64,000 nt of DNA, from contig OX638322.1 of assembly GCA_951812575.1 (NCBI GenBank), forward strand, positions 3,538,501 to 3,602,500, read 5' to 3'. Positions 26,042 to 35,041 of this stretch are shown here, in pieces; position 1 is the first letter of the stretch, and each line of letters starts with the position of its first letter. The stretch is from Candidatus Binatia bacterium (GTDB taxonomy: Bacteria; Desulfobacterota; Binatia; Bin18). Below the pieces are notes generated by a model. The model searched no databases, had not been told where the DNA came from, and saw only the letters and a program-made list of their open reading frames with translations. Made by a program: the position numbers and the translations under genes.

Positions 26042-26311
26042 ATGAACCCCCGCGTCACACACATTCGACCTCTCAAGAACTACAGACTGGATGTCACCTT
26101 TGACTCCGGGGAGCGACGGAGGTTTGATTTGGCCCCGTACTTGGACCGAGGAATCTTTGTCCGTCTACGAAACCGCTCTCTCTTTAATGCTGCCCGGGTA
26201 GTTGCCGGCTCCGTAGAATGGCCCGGCGGCTTGGACCTGAGTTACGATACATTGTACTTGGAAGGCCAGCCGATACCCGGAGAAGAGATGGAGGATACCT
26301 ATTCAGCCTAG
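26042..26311 (+). CDS. DUF2442 domain protein
   Basis: This 89-aa protein has the DUF2442 fold: VTHIRPLKNYRLDVTFDSGE, RRFDLAPYLDRGIFVRLRN and a C-terminal VEWPGGLDLSYDTLYLEG. AGGAG lies seven bases before the ATG at 26042; a TTG directly upstream is a weaker start. Family members are often found beside DUF4160 or other toxin-antitoxin-like genes, but no partner is adjacent here other than the divergent broken PIN gene. Function unknown. Confidence 0.8.
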   Translation: MNPRVTHIRPLKNYRLDVTFDSGERRRFDLAPYLDRGIFVRLRNRSLFNAARVVAGSVEWPGGLDLSYDTLYLEGQPIPGEEMEDTYSA

Positions 26312-26351
26312 CCTCCATAGCGATAAGGATGCTCCTTCATGAACGTGAAAC

Positions 26352-26561
26352 CTATGGAGCGACTTGGTGGTCGAACTGTTGCACGACAACCTCAGGCAGA
26401 GTCGTGGTGTGTGTGGCGTGCTCAATCGTTAGGCTGACCAGGTTCCCAGCAGCGTCGAGATCAAGATAGACGTTCTCGTTGACTGCCTGCGTCTCCTGAA
26501 TCGGACGGTTGGAAAATTCTAAGAGCGCCGTATCTGTATCCTTAAAATATTTCACCTTCAT
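26352..26561 (-). CDS. DUF2283 domain protein (putative antitoxin-like)
   Basis: This 69-aa protein matches DUF2283: MKVKYFKDTDTALLEFSNRP, ENVYLDLDAAGNLVSLTIEHA. AGGAG precedes the ATG by nine bases. It overlaps the stop of the 77-aa upstream gene by 4 bp, the tight coupling seen for toxin-antitoxin pairs. DUF2283 is frequently encoded beside a small protein like that one. The assignment as an antitoxin is inferred from arrangement only. Confidence 0.78.
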   Translation of the reverse strand: MKVKYFKDTDTALLEFSNRPIQETQAVNENVYLDLDAAGNLVSLTIEHATHTTTLPEVVVQQFDHQVAP

Positions 26562-26791
26562 GGTTTATAGCTCCTATCGAAGAAGGCATTGTGAACTGTC
26601 TCCCTATCTTCGAGAAGAATGACTCTAAGGTACTTCCCTTCTGAATGTATGTATACCCAGCGACGGAAGCGTCCATCAGCCTGAACCTCCTCTGATGCTG
26701 GAGTATCAATAGCTCTTTGTATCCATTCGTCCTTGATAGAGAGTCTATCAGGCCGCATACGCGTATGCCGGAAATACTCTGTGGATTTCAT
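26558..26791 (-). CDS. Small DUF2283-partner protein (putative toxin-like)
   Basis: This 77-aa protein contains a HTRMRPDRLSIKDEWIQRAI segment followed by GRFRRWVYI, KYLRVILLED and a terminal HNAFFDRSYKP. The arrangement (small basic beta-rich protein with an HNAFFDR end, followed in overlap by DUF2283) recurs in many bacteria and resembles a toxin-antitoxin module. Its ATG directly follows the stop of the 2-hydroxyacid dehydrogenase with no intervening base. No toxic activity can be read from the sequence. Confidence 0.7.
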   Translation of the reverse strand: MKSTEYFRHTRMRPDRLSIKDEWIQRAIDTPASEEVQADGRFRRWVYIHSEGKYLRVILLEDRETVHNAFFDRSYKP

Positions 26792-27757
26792 CTATCCCTT
26801 CGGCTTCACCTCTGCGTTGATGCAGTTCAGAGGCATTTCGCCCCTGCGTAGCCGGTTTACATTCTCAGCCACCCGCTTGGCTATGCCTTGGAGGCTGACG
26901 TCGGTTGCGCCTCCGATGTGCGGGGTTGCCAAGACGTTATACTGGAAAATTTCGTCGTTTGGATCAAAGGGTTCGGACCAGAACACGTCCAGACCCGCGC
27001 CAGCGATGCGGCCTTCCCTCAGGGCGGCCAGCAGGGCAGCGTAGTCTAACACTGGCCCGCGGGCGACGTTGATCACAAAGGCTTCCGGCTTCATACAGGC
27101 GAATTCAGCCTGGCCCATGAGGCCGCGCGTTTCGTCATTGAGGGGCGGGGCGGTAATCACAAAATCGGCCGCTCGCAGGACCGCATGAAACTCGTCTTGG
27201 GCAACATGGGTGAGAGGAATGCCGTTGTCCGGCTTGTCGGGTGTCGGTCCCCGGCGGGAAACGGCCAGGATGTGCATTTCAAAGCCGGCCAAACGCCGGG
27301 CAAGGGCCCGCCCAATGCCACCATAGCCAATAATGGCGACTGCTTTACCCTTGAGGGCCTGCCCCATCGGTGATCCCAGGACTCTGTTTTGAATACTCTC
27401 TTGAGTCTGGCGGTATTTTCTGGCCAGACCGAGCATGAAAAACAGGGCAAGTTCAGCAACGGATTCAGCATTGCCAGTACCGGCCGTTGGCACATTCGCC
27501 ACGTAGATACCCGCAGCGGTGGCTGCCGGAATATCGACCGAGTCCAAGCCTGCACCGTACTGCTGGACGAGCTTCAACTGGGGTGAACGCAGCGCATCGC
27601 TGCCGATGGGTGAGACCGTGGGGATCAAGACATCTGCGTTCTGGGCCGCTTCCGCAACAGCATCGGGCGGACAATCAAGAATGTCATCCTCAGGCAGTTC
27701 CTGTTGAAGGATACGGCACACATAGGTCAAACCCTGTCGACAAAAGTAAATCCGCAT
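26792..27757 (-). CDS. D-isomer 2-hydroxyacid dehydrogenase (PGDH-like)
   Basis: This 321-aa NAD-dependent dehydrogenase of the phosphoglycerate/hydroxypyruvate dehydrogenase family has the Rossmann loop GYGGIGRALARRL, the catalytic Arg in NVARGPVLDY, Glu in AGAGLDVFWSEP, and His in ATPHIGGATD. There is no ACT domain, so it is not a regulated SerA. I chose the ATG at 27757 (MRIYFCRQGL), with GGAAGG just upstream. The longer in-frame version to 27895 would add a hydrophobic leader that overlaps the divergent crotonase promoter region. Substrate unknown. Confidence 0.86.
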   Translation of the reverse strand: MRIYFCRQGLTYVCRILQQELPEDDILDCPPDAVAEAAQNADVLIPTVSPIGSDALRSPQLKLVQQYGAGLDSVDIPAATAAGIYVANVPTAGTGNAESVAELALFFMLGLARKYRQTQESIQNRVLGSPMGQALKGKAVAIIGYGGIGRALARRLAGFEMHILAVSRRGPTPDKPDNGIPLTHVAQDEFHAVLRAADFVITAPPLNDETRGLMGQAEFACMKPEAFVINVARGPVLDYAALLAALREGRIAGAGLDVFWSEPFDPNDEIFQYNVLATPHIGGATDVSLQGIAKRVAENVNRLRRGEMPLNCINAEVKPKG

Positions 27758-27865
27758 AACACCTTCCCTTGATCGTTGATGCTGCCTGACCGATAATAAG
27801 CCGCCCCGATGATAGGCCGCCCCAGTCAAGAAGAAAAGGGTCAAGAAGAAAAGGAGGGAGAGCCG

Positions 27866-28654
27866 ATGGACTATAGCCGTTACGAATGTCTCCACGCAAA
27901 ACGTGCAGGGAAGGTGTTGACAGTCTCATTCAATCGTCCACAAGCCCTGAATGCCATTAACGCCCAGTTGCATACCGAACTGTCTCAGATCTTTGCCGAT
28001 ATCGCCCAGGATACGGAGACGGAGGCTGTCGTGCTGACGGGTAAAGGCCGCGCGTTCTGCGCGGGTGGCGATATCAAGTGGTTTCAGGATATGACGGCCA
28101 CGCAGTTGGATGCGCTCTTCGCCGAGGCGCGTAAAATTATTATCGACATGCTGGAGGTAGAACAGCCGATTATCGCCGCGGTTAACGGACCGGCAACCGG
28201 TCTGGGTGCCACCCTGGCGCTCTTCTCCGATGTCATTTATGCGGCGGACAACGCAAAAATTGGTGACCCGCATGTCCGCGTCGGAGTGGTTGCTGGAGAC
28301 GGGGGAGCCATTATCTGGCCCTGGCTGATTGGGACGGCTAAAGCCAAGGAGTTTCTCATGACCGGCGACTTAGTGAAAGCCGAAGAGGCCGAGCGTATTG
28401 GTCTCGTCAATCACGTTGTTCCTGCGGATCAGCTCATGGAGAAAGCCATGGCCTTTGCCATCCGCATGGCCAATGGCCCGCGTATGGCAATCCGGGGGAC
28501 CAAGGTTTCAGTGAATAAAATTCTCCGTGACACGGTCAATCTGGTTCTCGATACTTCACTGTCGATAGAAAAACACTGTTTTCATACGGCAGACCACAAA
28601 GAAGCGATTCAGTCCTTTGTGGAGAAAAGGGAGCCCCGGTTCACCGGGCAATAA
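27866..28654 (+). CDS. Enoyl-CoA hydratase/isomerase family (crotonase)
   Basis: This 262-aa crotonase-fold protein has [17 protein letters not shown], the first oxyanion-hole segment [13 protein letters not shown], and [16 protein letters not shown]. Where many hydratases have the catalytic Glu pair it reads [11 protein letters not shown], with Asp in place of the second Glu. The exact reaction (hydration, isomerisation or ring opening) is therefore uncertain. The ATG at 27866 follows AAGGAGGGAGA; an earlier in-frame start at 27809 is charged low-complexity sequence. It leads a plus-strand run with a membrane protein, fabI and a serine hydrolase. Confidence 0.85.
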   Translation: MDYSRYECLHAKRAGKVLTVSFNRPQALNAINAQLHTELSQIFADIAQDTETEAVVLTGKGRAFCAGGDIKWFQDMTATQLDALFAEARKIIIDMLEVEQPIIAAVNGPATGLGATLALFSDVIYAADNAKIGDPHVRVGVVAGDGGAIIWPWLIGTAKAKEFLMTGDLVKAEEAERIGLVNHVVPADQLMEKAMAFAIRMANGPRMAIRGTKVSVNKILRDTVNLVLDTSLSIEKHCFHTADHKEAIQSFVEKREPRFTGQ

Positions 28655-28692
28655 ACACCAGGAAAGGATATCCCTGAGGATTTTCGTGCTTA

Positions 28693-29127
28693 ATGGCTGC
28701 GACGCGCATCCAGTCCCGCTCTTCGTCTCGTCCGACCCGGCCGATTATGGTCACCATTGCAGCCTGCCTGGTGGCCGTCTATGCGGCTGTGTTCATTGTC
28801 TGGGATATTATTGCTCCGTTTGAGCGGCCCTATGCCGAAGGTCCGGCCAGTGTCATTTTGGGCTTTCGCGTGTTCGGTCTGTCTGCCCAACTCATGCACG
28901 CCTTGCAACTGCTGGTCGCGGGCAGCCTCGCATATCATCTCTGGACAATGCGGCGTTTTGGTTGGCATCTGGTCGTGTTCAGCGTCGGTTATATGCTGGT
29001 CTCATACGTGATATGGGCACAGGTCTATGGCGAGTCTGAGCGTATCGTTGGCTTTGGGCTGTTCTATGCCGTGATACTTCTCATTCTGCTGACTCTGACC
29101 TTTCCGCACCGCAGAAAGTTTGTGTGA
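28693..29127 (+). CDS. Small integral membrane protein, unknown
   Basis: This 144-aa protein has four predicted transmembrane helices (about residues 17-40, 57-77, 89-107, 117-135) with short loops. It ends in a basic cytoplasmic tail (FPHRRKF). No family recognised. It sits 38 bp after the crotonase gene and 45 bp before fabI on the same strand, so it is probably co-transcribed. Confidence 0.72.
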   Translation: MAATRIQSRSSSRPTRPIMVTIAACLVAVYAAVFIVWDIIAPFERPYAEGPASVILGFRVFGLSAQLMHALQLLVAGSLAYHLWTMRRFGWHLVVFSVGYMLVSYVIWAQVYGESERIVGFGLFYAVILLILLTLTFPHRRKFV

Positions 29128-29172
29128 AGTATTCCAAGGCGCAAGGGCCGTATGGGGAAAACTGGAGGGAGA

Positions 29173-29994
29173 ATGGTTGACCGTAATGCAAATGTGGGAA
29201 GCTTTCTCGACTTTTCCGGGAAAACCGCCTTGGTAGCGGGGGTGCTGGACGACAATTCAATAGGCTGGCCCATCGCCAAGATGCTCAACGATGGCGGCGC
29301 CCGGATTGCGCTCTCCATTCAGCGCAAGGCCGTTCGGCGTATGATGGGCGACATCCCGAACCAACTGAATAATCCGCTGATTGCCGAGTGCGATGTGAGT
29401 AAGGACGAACAGGTCGAGCGGCTGTTCGACCAGGTCGAACAGGAGTTCGGGCATCTGGACTATCTGATTCACTCTATTGCGTATGCCCCGCCAACGTCTT
29501 TTGGGCAGCGCTTTGTGAACATCTCACGCGCGGATTTCGCCTTGGCCATGGATGTCAGCGCGTATTCGCTGATTACGCTGGCACGGGGTGCGTTCCCGCT
29601 CATGAAGGACCGGGGTGGATGCATTCTGGCCATGACCTATTACGCAGGCGAAAAGGTTATTCCCGGCTACCAGCTCATGAGTATTACCAAGGCCGCGCTC
29701 GACAATATCATCAAGAATCTTGCTTTTGACCTGGCTCCGCATCGCATCCGAGTCAACGGTCTTTCACCCGGTCCGACTGCAACCAAAGCTGGAACCAGCA
29801 TCCCCGGTTTCGAGATTATGCAGAATCATATGCGCGAATATGCACCGTTGCGAGAGGAAATTCGGAACACCGATGCGGGCAAAGTGGCGTTGTTTTTATG
29901 CAGTCCAATGGCTGAAAAAATTACCGGTGAGATCGTGCATATTGACGGTGGCTATAACATTATGGGGATGACGATAAAGCCACCAGAGGCTTAG
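29173..29994 (+). CDS. fabI: Enoyl-[acyl-carrier-protein] reductase (FabI)
   Basis: This 273-aa NADH-dependent enoyl-ACP reductase completes the fatty-acid elongation cycle. It shows the FabI nucleotide loop VAGVLDDNSIGWPIA and IAECDVSKDEQVERLF. The catalytic Tyr-x6-Lys is in PGYQLMSITKAAL, and SPGPTATKAGTSI follows. GGAGG at 29164-29168 sets the ATG at 29173; the upstream in-frame ATG at 29152 lacks an SD. Presence beside a crotonase is suggestive of acyl-CoA handling, but the motifs are those of true FabI. Confidence 0.92.
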   Translation: MVDRNANVGSFLDFSGKTALVAGVLDDNSIGWPIAKMLNDGGARIALSIQRKAVRRMMGDIPNQLNNPLIAECDVSKDEQVERLFDQVEQEFGHLDYLIHSIAYAPPTSFGQRFVNISRADFALAMDVSAYSLITLARGAFPLMKDRGGCILAMTYYAGEKVIPGYQLMSITKAALDNIIKNLAFDLAPHRIRVNGLSPGPTATKAGTSIPGFEIMQNHMREYAPLREEIRNTDAGKVALFLCSPMAEKITGEIVHIDGGYNIMGMTIKPPEA

Positions 29995-30033
29995 CCAGAG
30001 TGCCACTGGCACTTACCAAAAGGAGGATGAAGC

Positions 30034-31197
30034 ATGCAAGCAGTTGAACCTCAAGCAGTTGGTATGGACCCAACTCGGGTCGAACGTTTTTTTTCGGTAG
30101 TGGAACGTAAAATCGAGGAAGGCTGGTTATTTGGCGGCGCGTTTCTGCTCGCCCGGCACGGCAAGATCGTTGCCGCCCGCGCGCTGGGCCGCTCAGAACC
30201 GTCCAAGGATCGGATGGCAAAAACGGACGACATCTTCTGTTTGTTTTCCACCACCAAGCCTATTACCGCCACGATGCTACTCATGAAAGTTGACCAGGGT
30301 GAGGTCAAGCTGTTCGATAAGGTCGCGGATTACATCCCGGAGTTTGCCGCCGCCGGTAAGCGAGGTGTCACCGTCTCTCAGGTGATGACCCACACAGCCG
30401 GATTCCCGACCATGGCCATGGACTGGCCGATGTCAAAGTGGGGAGATTGGGAGGCCACGATTGCGCGTATCTGTGCCCAGCCGTTGGAGTTTGAACCGGG
30501 AAAAGCCGTCCACTATCACGCGCTGACAGGATCGTGGATTTTGGCTGAGATTGCCCGCCGGGTAGACGGTGGCAAGCGCAGCTTTGCCCAAATGTGCGAA
30601 GAAGATCTGTACGACCCATTAGGCATGCACGACTCCCATATGGGTGTCCGGCCCGACATGCAAGAACGCCGGGTTCCGGTTCAAGCGCTTGATGAGGGTG
30701 GCGTGCCGTTTCCCATGTCGTTTCTGGAGGCATTCAACGCCCCTGAAGTGCAGGCTGCGGCTATTCCGGGCGGTGGCTCGTATTCCACTGTGTATGATTT
30801 GGCCCGTTTCTACCAAATGTGGCTCAACGGCGGCGAGCTTGACGGCGTCCGTTTGCTCAGCCCGGCTCTGGTTGAGCTGGCGACCACGATTCATACCGGT
30901 GCTATGGAAGACCGCTTGATTGAGCCCATACGCGTGGCCAAACAATGGCCGCTTGCCCCGGCGAATCGCGGCTTGGGGTATTGGGTGCGTGGGAGCGGTA
31001 TCTTCCCTTCATATTTTGGCTCACTCGCCTCGCCACAGACCTACGGACATGCCGGCGCCAGCAGCATCATGGCCTGGGCCGACCCGGTTCGGGACCTCAC
31101 CTTCGTGGGTCTGACCAGCGGTCTTATTGAGGAGCCGCGCAGCATCGAGCGCTGGGCGTTATTTTCCGATTTGGCTCAGGCGTGCGTTGTGGACTGA
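30034..31197 (+). CDS. Serine hydrolase, beta-lactamase/EstB family
   Basis: This 387-aa serine beta-lactamase-like protein has the SxxK motif in FSTTKPITAT (about residue 72), a Tyr motif in HYHALTGSW and the third-box equivalent YGHAGASS. It has no signal peptide, unlike secreted class C lactamases, so an intracellular esterase (EstB/LovD-like) is more likely than antibiotic resistance. AAAGGAGG precedes the ATG at 30034. It follows fabI by 39 bp in the same direction. Substrate unknown. Confidence 0.85.
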   Translation: MQAVEPQAVGMDPTRVERFFSVVERKIEEGWLFGGAFLLARHGKIVAARALGRSEPSKDRMAKTDDIFCLFSTTKPITATMLLMKVDQGEVKLFDKVADYIPEFAAAGKRGVTVSQVMTHTAGFPTMAMDWPMSKWGDWEATIARICAQPLEFEPGKAVHYHALTGSWILAEIARRVDGGKRSFAQMCEEDLYDPLGMHDSHMGVRPDMQERRVPVQALDEGGVPFPMSFLEAFNAPEVQAAAIPGGGSYSTVYDLARFYQMWLNGGELDGVRLLSPALVELATTIHTGAMEDRLIEPIRVAKQWPLAPANRGLGYWVRGSGIFPSYFGSLASPQTYGHAGASSIMAWADPVRDLTFVGLTSGLIEEPRSIERWALFSDLAQACVVD

Positions 31198-31231
31198 ATC
31201 GCAGGGTTGATGCGCTGGAGTACGGGGGCCT

Positions 31232-31927
31232 ATGAAACCAAAGCTGACCTCGACCGCTCTACTGACAATTATTTTGCTGAGTAGCGTATTGGCGGTTGGG
31301 AATTATGTCGTCGTGCAGGGCGACCTGCTTGGCCAGGTCGGTATGGGCGCGCTCGAGAATCTGGCTGGAGAAGGCCACTCTGCGTCGTTGGTGTACTTTA
31401 CTGGAGCACCCATTGTCATCGGGCTGCTGCTTTTGCTGATCGTTCCCCGCTGTGTCGTGCTTGAAGGAACCGCGCAAGGGTCGGCCGAAGAGCGGCCGCT
31501 GGCACAAGAGCAGCCGCAGGAAGCACCGGCACCGGCAGGGACCCCTGCGGATACGGCTGTCCACCTTTTGGCACTCTTGCAGCGCGAAGGGCGGCTGGTT
31601 GATTTCCTGCGTGAGGATATCGGCGCGTATGACGATACGCAGGTCGGCGCTGCCGTGCGGACGATTCATGCGTCGTGTCGAAAGGTTCTGACCGAGTACC
31701 TCAATATCGAACCGGTCTTGGACGGAACCGAAGGTGATACGGTCGCCGTTCCTGAGGATTTTGACCCCTCGGCCGTTCGGCTGACTGGCAATGTCAGCGG
31801 CGTAGCGCCCTTTCGAGGTGAGTTGCGTCATGCCGGCTGGGAAGCCGTCTCGGTGACCCTGCCCGAACAGCCAACAGGCCAGAATCCGCAGATCATTGCG
31901 CCCGCGGAAGTAGAAATCCCAGAGTAG
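31232..31927 (+). CDS. DUF2760 protein with two membrane helices
   Basis: This 231-aa protein has two N-terminal hydrophobic helices (about 7-27 and 52-73) and a Gln/Pro/Ala-rich linker. The DUF2760 domain has LLQREGRLVDFLREDIGAYD, VGAAVRTIHASCRKVL, RLTGNVSGVAPFRGELRHAGW. It directly precedes an Hsp70-family gene, a pairing I know to be recurrent for DUF2760. It could anchor or regulate the chaperone at the membrane; that role is inference. Confidence 0.85.
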   Translation: MKPKLTSTALLTIILLSSVLAVGNYVVVQGDLLGQVGMGALENLAGEGHSASLVYFTGAPIVIGLLLLLIVPRCVVLEGTAQGSAEERPLAQEQPQEAPAPAGTPADTAVHLLALLQREGRLVDFLREDIGAYDDTQVGAAVRTIHASCRKVLTEYLNIEPVLDGTEGDTVAVPEDFDPSAVRLTGNVSGVAPFRGELRHAGWEAVSVTLPEQPTGQNPQIIAPAEVEIPE

Positions 31928-32034
31928 GCGTCACGCCTTTCGGGAGAATATCAACCAGATCAAACGATGCAGTATCAGGGCTGGTCGCGAGCCTCCCTGA
32001 CGTATAATTTTGTCATTCTTACTCTGCGAATATC

Positions 32035-34896
32035 ATGACGGCCGATCCCCGTTACATTGTTGGTATAGACTTGGGTACGACAAACTGTGCGGTCGCCTAT
32101 ATTGATACGGCTCGCTCGTCCGAGGTCCTCCACTTTCCCATCCCACAATTAAGCCGCGAAGCAGCGGTGAGCGCTCACCCGACGCTGCCGTCGTTCCTGT
32201 ACTTACCCGGTCCGCACGATCTGCCGGAGGGGAGCCTGAGCCTGCCGTGGGAGCGTGAACCGGCGTGTGCGGTGGGACAGTTCGCCCTGGTCCAGGGCGC
32301 CCGCATCCCTGGCCGGCTCGTCTCTTCGGCTAAGTCGTGGCTGTGTCATGCCGAGGTAGACAGACAGGCCGCTATTTTGCCCTGGGACGGACTGTCTGAA
32401 GTCCAAAAAATATCTCCGGTTGAGGCGGCGTCTCGTTATCTGCTGCACCTTCGGCAGGCGTGGCAACACGAAATGGGCAAGGCCCATCCGCTGGAAGAGC
32501 AACACATCATCCTGACCGTTCCCGCCTCTTTTGATGAAGTCGCCCGCGAACTGACCGTAGAAGCTGCCGGGCGCGCTGGACTCTCGCAACTGACGCTTTT
32601 AGAAGAGCCACAAGCGGCCTTATACGCCTGGTTAGCCGCACATAGCGACTCATGGCAGACCCAACTCAAATCCGGAGACGTTATTTTAGTCTGTGACATT
32701 GGTGGGGGGACGACCGATCTGAGTCTGATGACGATTACGCCAGGCAGGAATCAACTCGGCTTGGAACGGGTCGCGGTCGGCGATCATCTGCTGCTTGGGG
32801 GCGATAATATGGACGTGGCGCTGGCCCGTCTGGTCGAAGAACGTCTCAACAAGGGCAAACGGCTCGACCCCCAACGCTGGCATCTATTATGCCATTTGTG
32901 TCGGTCGGCCAAAGAAGACCTGTTTGCCGACCCGTTGAAAGCGCAGGTGACGCTGACTATCCCCGGTCGTGGCAGCTCGGTTATTGGCGGTACGCTGAGC
33001 GACCGCCTGACGCGAACAGATATCGAACGGGTCGTCCTTGACGGGTTTTTCCCCAACGTCGGAGCTGAGGTCACACCTCGGCAAGATGAACGGGCCGGAC
33101 TCCAGGAGTTCGGTCTGCCGTATGAAACAGAATCGGAGATCTTGCGCCATATCGCATTTTTTCTGAGACAGCACGTCGCTGATGTAGAGCAGACATCGCT
33201 CGGGCTGGCACGCCCGGATGCCCTGCTGTTTAACGGTGGAGTGCTGACTCCGCTGGCCATACGGGAGCGGATTGCACGGACAGTTGCGTCGTGGTTCCAA
33301 AACGAAGCATCTCGCGGGCAAGACGAGTGGCAGCTCGCCAGCCTTTCCCACGCGCATCTCGATTTAGCTGTCGCCCACGGAGCAGCCTATTACGGCCTGG
33401 TGCGGCGCGGCCACGGAGTCCGAATCGGTGGGGGGAGTGCCCGTTCGTACTACCTGGGCGTTGGAGGAAGCTCTCGGAATGGGCAGCAGCAAGCCAAACC
33501 GGCTGACGATGCGGTCTCCGCCGTCTGTCTCGTACGCAGAGGCATGGAGGAGGGTGAAGAGATTCACCTGACGGAACAGGAGTTCGAGGTCCTGGCCAAT
33601 CAGCCGGTGAGTTTCCCGCTCTACGCTTCGGGCACGCGCAGCGGTGACCAGCCGGGGGAGGTGCTCAGGCTGGTCTCGGACACGCTGACGCACCTCCCTC
33701 CCATCACGACAGTCCTGCGGTTTGGCAAAAAAACCGGGGTCACCAAAATTCCAGTCCAGGTCTCCGCTCGTTTCACTGAAGTCGGGACGCTCGAACTGTG
33801 GTGCGAAGCGCGCAAGACTGGCCATCGTTGGCGCTTGCAGTTTCAACTACGTGGAGAAGGACCGCTCTCCCGCGGGTCGCCGGCCGCCCGCGTAGCGGTC
33901 AGCGAAGAACTGGTCATCGATGAAGCGCGTTTGACGAACGCCGCGTCTCTCTTGCAGCGGGTGTTTGCGACCGGAAAAACAGCAGGGCAGGATACGAAGC
34001 CCCAGATCCTGACCCGCCAGCTTGAAGAAACCCTGGGAACTACGCGGGACAGTTGGCCGCTGAGCGCTATTCGCGCATTGTGGGATGTCGTATGGGAGGT
34101 ACAAAAAGGACGGGGGAAGGGGCCTGAGTATGAAGCCCGTTGGCTGAATCTTGCCGGCTTTCTGTTACGCCCAGGATTTGGCCATCCCACGGATGAGTGG
34201 CGCATGCAACAAATCTGGAAACTCTACGGCTGGGGCATCGCGCATGCGAAGGCGACCCAGTGTCGGGCCGAATGGTGGACGCTGTGGAAGCGGGTGGCCG
34301 GGGGGTTGAGTCAACAGCAGCAGACCGTACTCCAGCGTGAGATTGCCGCGCGCATTCTCCCAGGTTCGTCTCGGGCAAAAACGCCCAAGAAATCCGGAAA
34401 CCGGAAAGCCGGGCCGCAGGAAGTTCGAGAGATGTGGCAGGTGGCGGCAAGCTGTGAGCGGCTCAATACCGAAGCCAAAAATACTATGGGTGAGGCTCTG
34501 GTCCGGCTCATCGAAAAAGAGAAGGCGTCAGACAAAGATCTCTGGGCGCTGTCCCGTCTCGGAGCGCGGTCGCTCATGTACGGACCGGCAAACTGTGTGG
34601 TCCGCAAAGAAAAAGCAGCCCGGTGGGTCCAGCGTCTGCTTGAAAAAACCTGGCGTCAGCCTGAAGCGACTGCGTTTGCGCTGACGCAAATCGCCCGCTG
34701 TACGGGCGACCGCACGCGCGACCTGGATGAAGCCCTGCGTGAACGGGTTGCCGAGCGACTCGCATCCTTTTCTTCCGGCCAGCGGTGGGCCAGGCAGGTC
34801 CGAGAGGTTGTTCCGCTTGAGGCCAGGGAGCAGGCGCGTATTCTGGACGAGGCGCTGCCGGCCGGTCTGCAGATCAAGAACATTGAAGACGAATAG
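32035..34896 (+). CDS. Large Hsp70-family ATPase with C-terminal DUF3731-type region
   Basis: This 953-aa protein has a typical actin/Hsp70 ATPase domain: YIVGIDLGTTNCAVAYID at residues 3-20, TVPASFDEVARELTVEAA, VCDIGGGTTDLSLM (phosphate-2), and LLFNGGVLTP (adenosine loop). It is much longer than DnaK (about 640 aa). The C-terminal third (from about 650) is an alpha-helical, Arg/Trp-rich extension that resembles DUF3731 and lacks the canonical DnaK substrate-binding lid. There is no DnaJ or GrpE in the window. The partner is the DUF2760 membrane protein 107 bp upstream. It may be a specialised chaperone. Confidence 0.86.
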   Translation: MTADPRYIVGIDLGTTNCAVAYIDTARSSEVLHFPIPQLSREAAVSAHPTLPSFLYLPGPHDLPEGSLSLPWEREPACAVGQFALVQGARIPGRLVSSAKSWLCHAEVDRQAAILPWDGLSEVQKISPVEAASRYLLHLRQAWQHEMGKAHPLEEQHIILTVPASFDEVARELTVEAAGRAGLSQLTLLEEPQAALYAWLAAHSDSWQTQLKSGDVILVCDIGGGTTDLSLMTITPGRNQLGLERVAVGDHLLLGGDNMDVALARLVEERLNKGKRLDPQRWHLLCHLCRSAKEDLFADPLKAQVTLTIPGRGSSVIGGTLSDRLTRTDIERVVLDGFFPNVGAEVTPRQDERAGLQEFGLPYETESEILRHIAFFLRQHVADVEQTSLGLARPDALLFNGGVLTPLAIRERIARTVASWFQNEASRGQDEWQLASLSHAHLDLAVAHGAAYYGLVRRGHGVRIGGGSARSYYLGVGGSSRNGQQQAKPADDAVSAVCLVRRGMEEGEEIHLTEQEFEVLANQPVSFPLYASGTRSGDQPGEVLRLVSDTLTHLPPITTVLRFGKKTGVTKIPVQVSARFTEVGTLELWCEARKTGHRWRLQFQLRGEGPLSRGSPAARVAVSEELVIDEARLTNAASLLQRVFATGKTAGQDTKPQILTRQLEETLGTTRDSWPLSAIRALWDVVWEVQKGRGKGPEYEARWLNLAGFLLRPGFGHPTDEWRMQQIWKLYGWGIAHAKATQCRAEWWTLWKRVAGGLSQQQQTVLQREIAARILPGSSRAKTPKKSGNRKAGPQEVREMWQVAASCERLNTEAKNTMGEALVRLIEKEKASDKDLWALSRLGARSLMYGPANCVVRKEKAARWVQRLLEKTWRQPEATAFALTQIARCTGDRTRDLDEALRERVAERLASFSSGQRWARQVREVVPLEAREQARILDEALPAGLQIKNIEDE

Positions 34897-35041
34897 GGCG
34901 ATACGCGCAGGCTTTCTTGAGTAAAAGGGCTTGATATTCAGCTGGAATTTTCACCGCCACATCTATTTCCTTTTCCCTCTATTGGTGCCACGGTGTAGTG
35001 CGCGTGAAGAAGTGGCCGACGGTCGAGTCCCGGAGCCGCGT

